Source: Carbonactinospora thermoautotrophica
GTDB lineage: Bacteria > Actinomycetota > Actinomycetes > Streptomycetales > Carbonactinosporaceae
Direction of reading: 5' to 3'
Length of the DNA stretch: 64,000 bases
NCBI RefSeq assembly: GCF_001543895.1
Contig: NZ_JYIJ01000019.1
Location: forward strand, 620,001-684,000
In this document: positions 63,056 through 64,000 of the stretch, one piece after another
Position numbering within the stretch: the stretch's first letter is position 1
Layout of the letters: every line of letters starts with the position of its first letter
The notes under the pieces: generated by a model
The model's input: the letters and a program-made list of their open reading frames with translations, nothing else
What the model was told of the DNA's origin: nothing
The model's database searches: none
Made by a program: the position numbers and the translations under genes

Positions 63056-64000
63056 TCACTCTCCCTTCGCCAGGTCCAGCAGCCCCGCACGCGGGTCCTC
63101 ACCCGCAGTGGCCGCGGCGAACTCCTCCAGCGCCTTGCGCGCCTTCTCGTTCAGCCGCTGCGGGACGGCCACCTGGACGGTGACCAGCAGATCCCCGCGC
63201 GTGCCGTCCCGCCGCACGGCGCCCTTGCCGCGGACCCGCAGGGTACGCCCGTTGGCGGTGCCCGGCGGAAGCTTGACCGTGACCGGGGCGCCGCTCAAGG
63301 TCGGCACCTTGATCTCCGCCCCCAGCACCGCCTCGGGGAACGTCACCGGCACGGTCACCGTGAGGTTGTCGCCACTGCGCCCGAAGACCGGGTGCGGCTC
63401 GACGTGCACCTGCACGTACAGGTCCCCGGGAGGACCGCCGCGCTCGCCCGGCGCGCCCTTGCCGCGCAGCCGGATCCGCTGGCCGTCCTGCACGCCCGGG
63501 GGGATCCGCACGTGCATGACCTGGGTGCTCTTGCCGCGCCCCGAGCCCCGGCACACCGGGCACGGGTCGTCGACCACGAGCCCGCGCCCGCGGCACTCCC
63601 GGCACGGCTCGGAGAACGCGAACCCGCCCTGCTGGCGGCTCACGTTCCCGGTGCCGAGGCAGTTCGGGCACACCCGCGGGGTGCTGCCCGCCCGCGCGCC
63701 GGTGCCGGCGCAGTGGGCGCACGGGGCCTCGCTGGTCATCCGCAGCGGGACGGTCGTGCCCTCGACCGCCTCGCTGAACCGCAGCGTGACCTCGGTCTCG
63801 ACGTCCGCGCCACGGCGCGGGGCCGTGCGCGGGCGGGTGCCGAAAAGCCCGCCGAAGAGGTCACCGAGCCCTCCGGTGCCGCCCACGCCGCCGAAGAGGT
63901 CACCGAGGTCGAACTGGAACCCGCCACCCGAACCGCCGCTCGACACGCGGAAGCCCCCGCTGCCGAACAGGGCGCGCGCTTCGTCGTACTCGCGCCGCCG
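63056..64000 (-). CDS. dnaJ: Chaperone DnaJ, C-terminal part (N-terminus outside window)
   Basis: 314 residues in the window, continuing past 64000 toward the J-domain. The visible part has the Gly/Phe-rich linker (GSGGGFQFDLGDLFGGVG) and four zinc-finger repeats (CAHCAGTG, CPNCLGTG, CRECRGRG, CPVCRGSG), all CxxCxGxG. The beta-sandwich substrate domain (RIPPGVQDGQRIRLRGKGA) is complete. The order dnaJ-hspR-clpB is that of actinomycete heat-shock loci. Confidence 0.98.
   Translation of the reverse strand, partial: RRREYDEARALFGSGGFRVSSGGSGGGFQFDLGDLFGGVGGTGGLGDLFGGLFGTRPRTAPRRGADVETEVTLRFSEAVEGTTVPLRMTSEAPCAHCAGTGARAGSTPRVCPNCLGTGNVSRQQGGFAFSEPCRECRGRGLVVDDPCPVCRGSGRGKSTQVMHVRIPPGVQDGQRIRLRGKGAPGERGGPPGDLYVQVHVEPHPVFGRSGDNLTVTVPVTFPEAVLGAEIKVPTLSGAPVTVKLPPGTANGRTLRVRGKGAVRRDGTRGDLLVTVQVAVPQRLNEKARKALEEFAAATAGEDPRAGLLDLAKGE

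Overview
The window is a high-GC, GC3-rich actinomycete chromosome segment. Evidence includes a bldC developmental regulator gene, DUF3073, DUF3151 and DUF4247 family proteins, a protein of the mycothiol-dependent maleylpyruvate isomerase/sterol-carrier family, HspR/HAIR heat-shock control and Streptomyces-like order (bldC, conserved protein, valine dehydrogenase, DUF3073, purM, purF). Formamide and urea-type genes and a CoxG-like protein hint at one-carbon or nitrogen scavenging, but I cannot name the species.

Layout. 0-4 kb: tail of a solute-binding protein, a CmtR-like ArsR repressor divergent from a crcB-DUF190-crcB fluoride-channel operon, a minimal zinc peptidase and a membrane metallophosphoesterase. 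3.8-4.2 kb: tRNA-Glu, tRNA-Asp, tRNA-Phe and a terminator. 4.4-9.4 kb: DUF2255 protein, a lower-GC non-coding stretch, bldC, valine dehydrogenase, DUF3073. 9.4-17.1 kb: purM, purF, a sterol-carrier-like protein, truncated hemoglobin, purL-purQ-purS. 17.2-23.8 kb: an accessory island holding a terminase remnant, a candidate RiPP cluster (radical SAM/SPASM enzyme, 43-residue precursor, GNAT protein), four tiny coupled ORFs, an XRE regulator, a DUF6247/RelE-type pair, a degenerate RNase H and tRNA-Gly. 23.9-36 kb: purC, a 982-residue proline-rich protein, purB, an ECF sigma module, a secreted dimethylformamidase-like protein, purD with four tandem DnaA boxes in front, and purA. 36-45.6 kb: lipid kinase, DUF3151, fructose-bisphosphate aldolase, DedA, a secreted protein, pyrE, hydrolase, epimerase, CoxG-like protein and an SDR. 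45.9-49.6 kb: urea/amide channel with formamidase and FmdB. 50-54.4 kb: a compact six-gene operon around a membrane spermidine-synthase-like protein. 54.7-59.7 kb: DUF4396, aminotransferase, CBS protein, a secreted protein and a RloA/RloB defence-like pair. 59.9-64 kb: clpB, hspR and the 3' part of dnaJ.

How the genes fit together. Eight purine genes (purM, F, L, Q, S, C, B, D) plus purA cover most of IMP and AMP synthesis and are spread over 26 kb on the minus strand, interrupted by the island. The most novel part is 17.8-22.4 kb, where a precursor with a Cys-Ser-Cys core and a C-terminal Asp-Asp-Asn-Pro-Tyr lies between its likely modifying enzymes, downstream of a perfect 24-bp inverted repeat. 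Two genes (about 13.1 and 29.5 kb) show reading-frame breaks that may be sequence errors or real decay.
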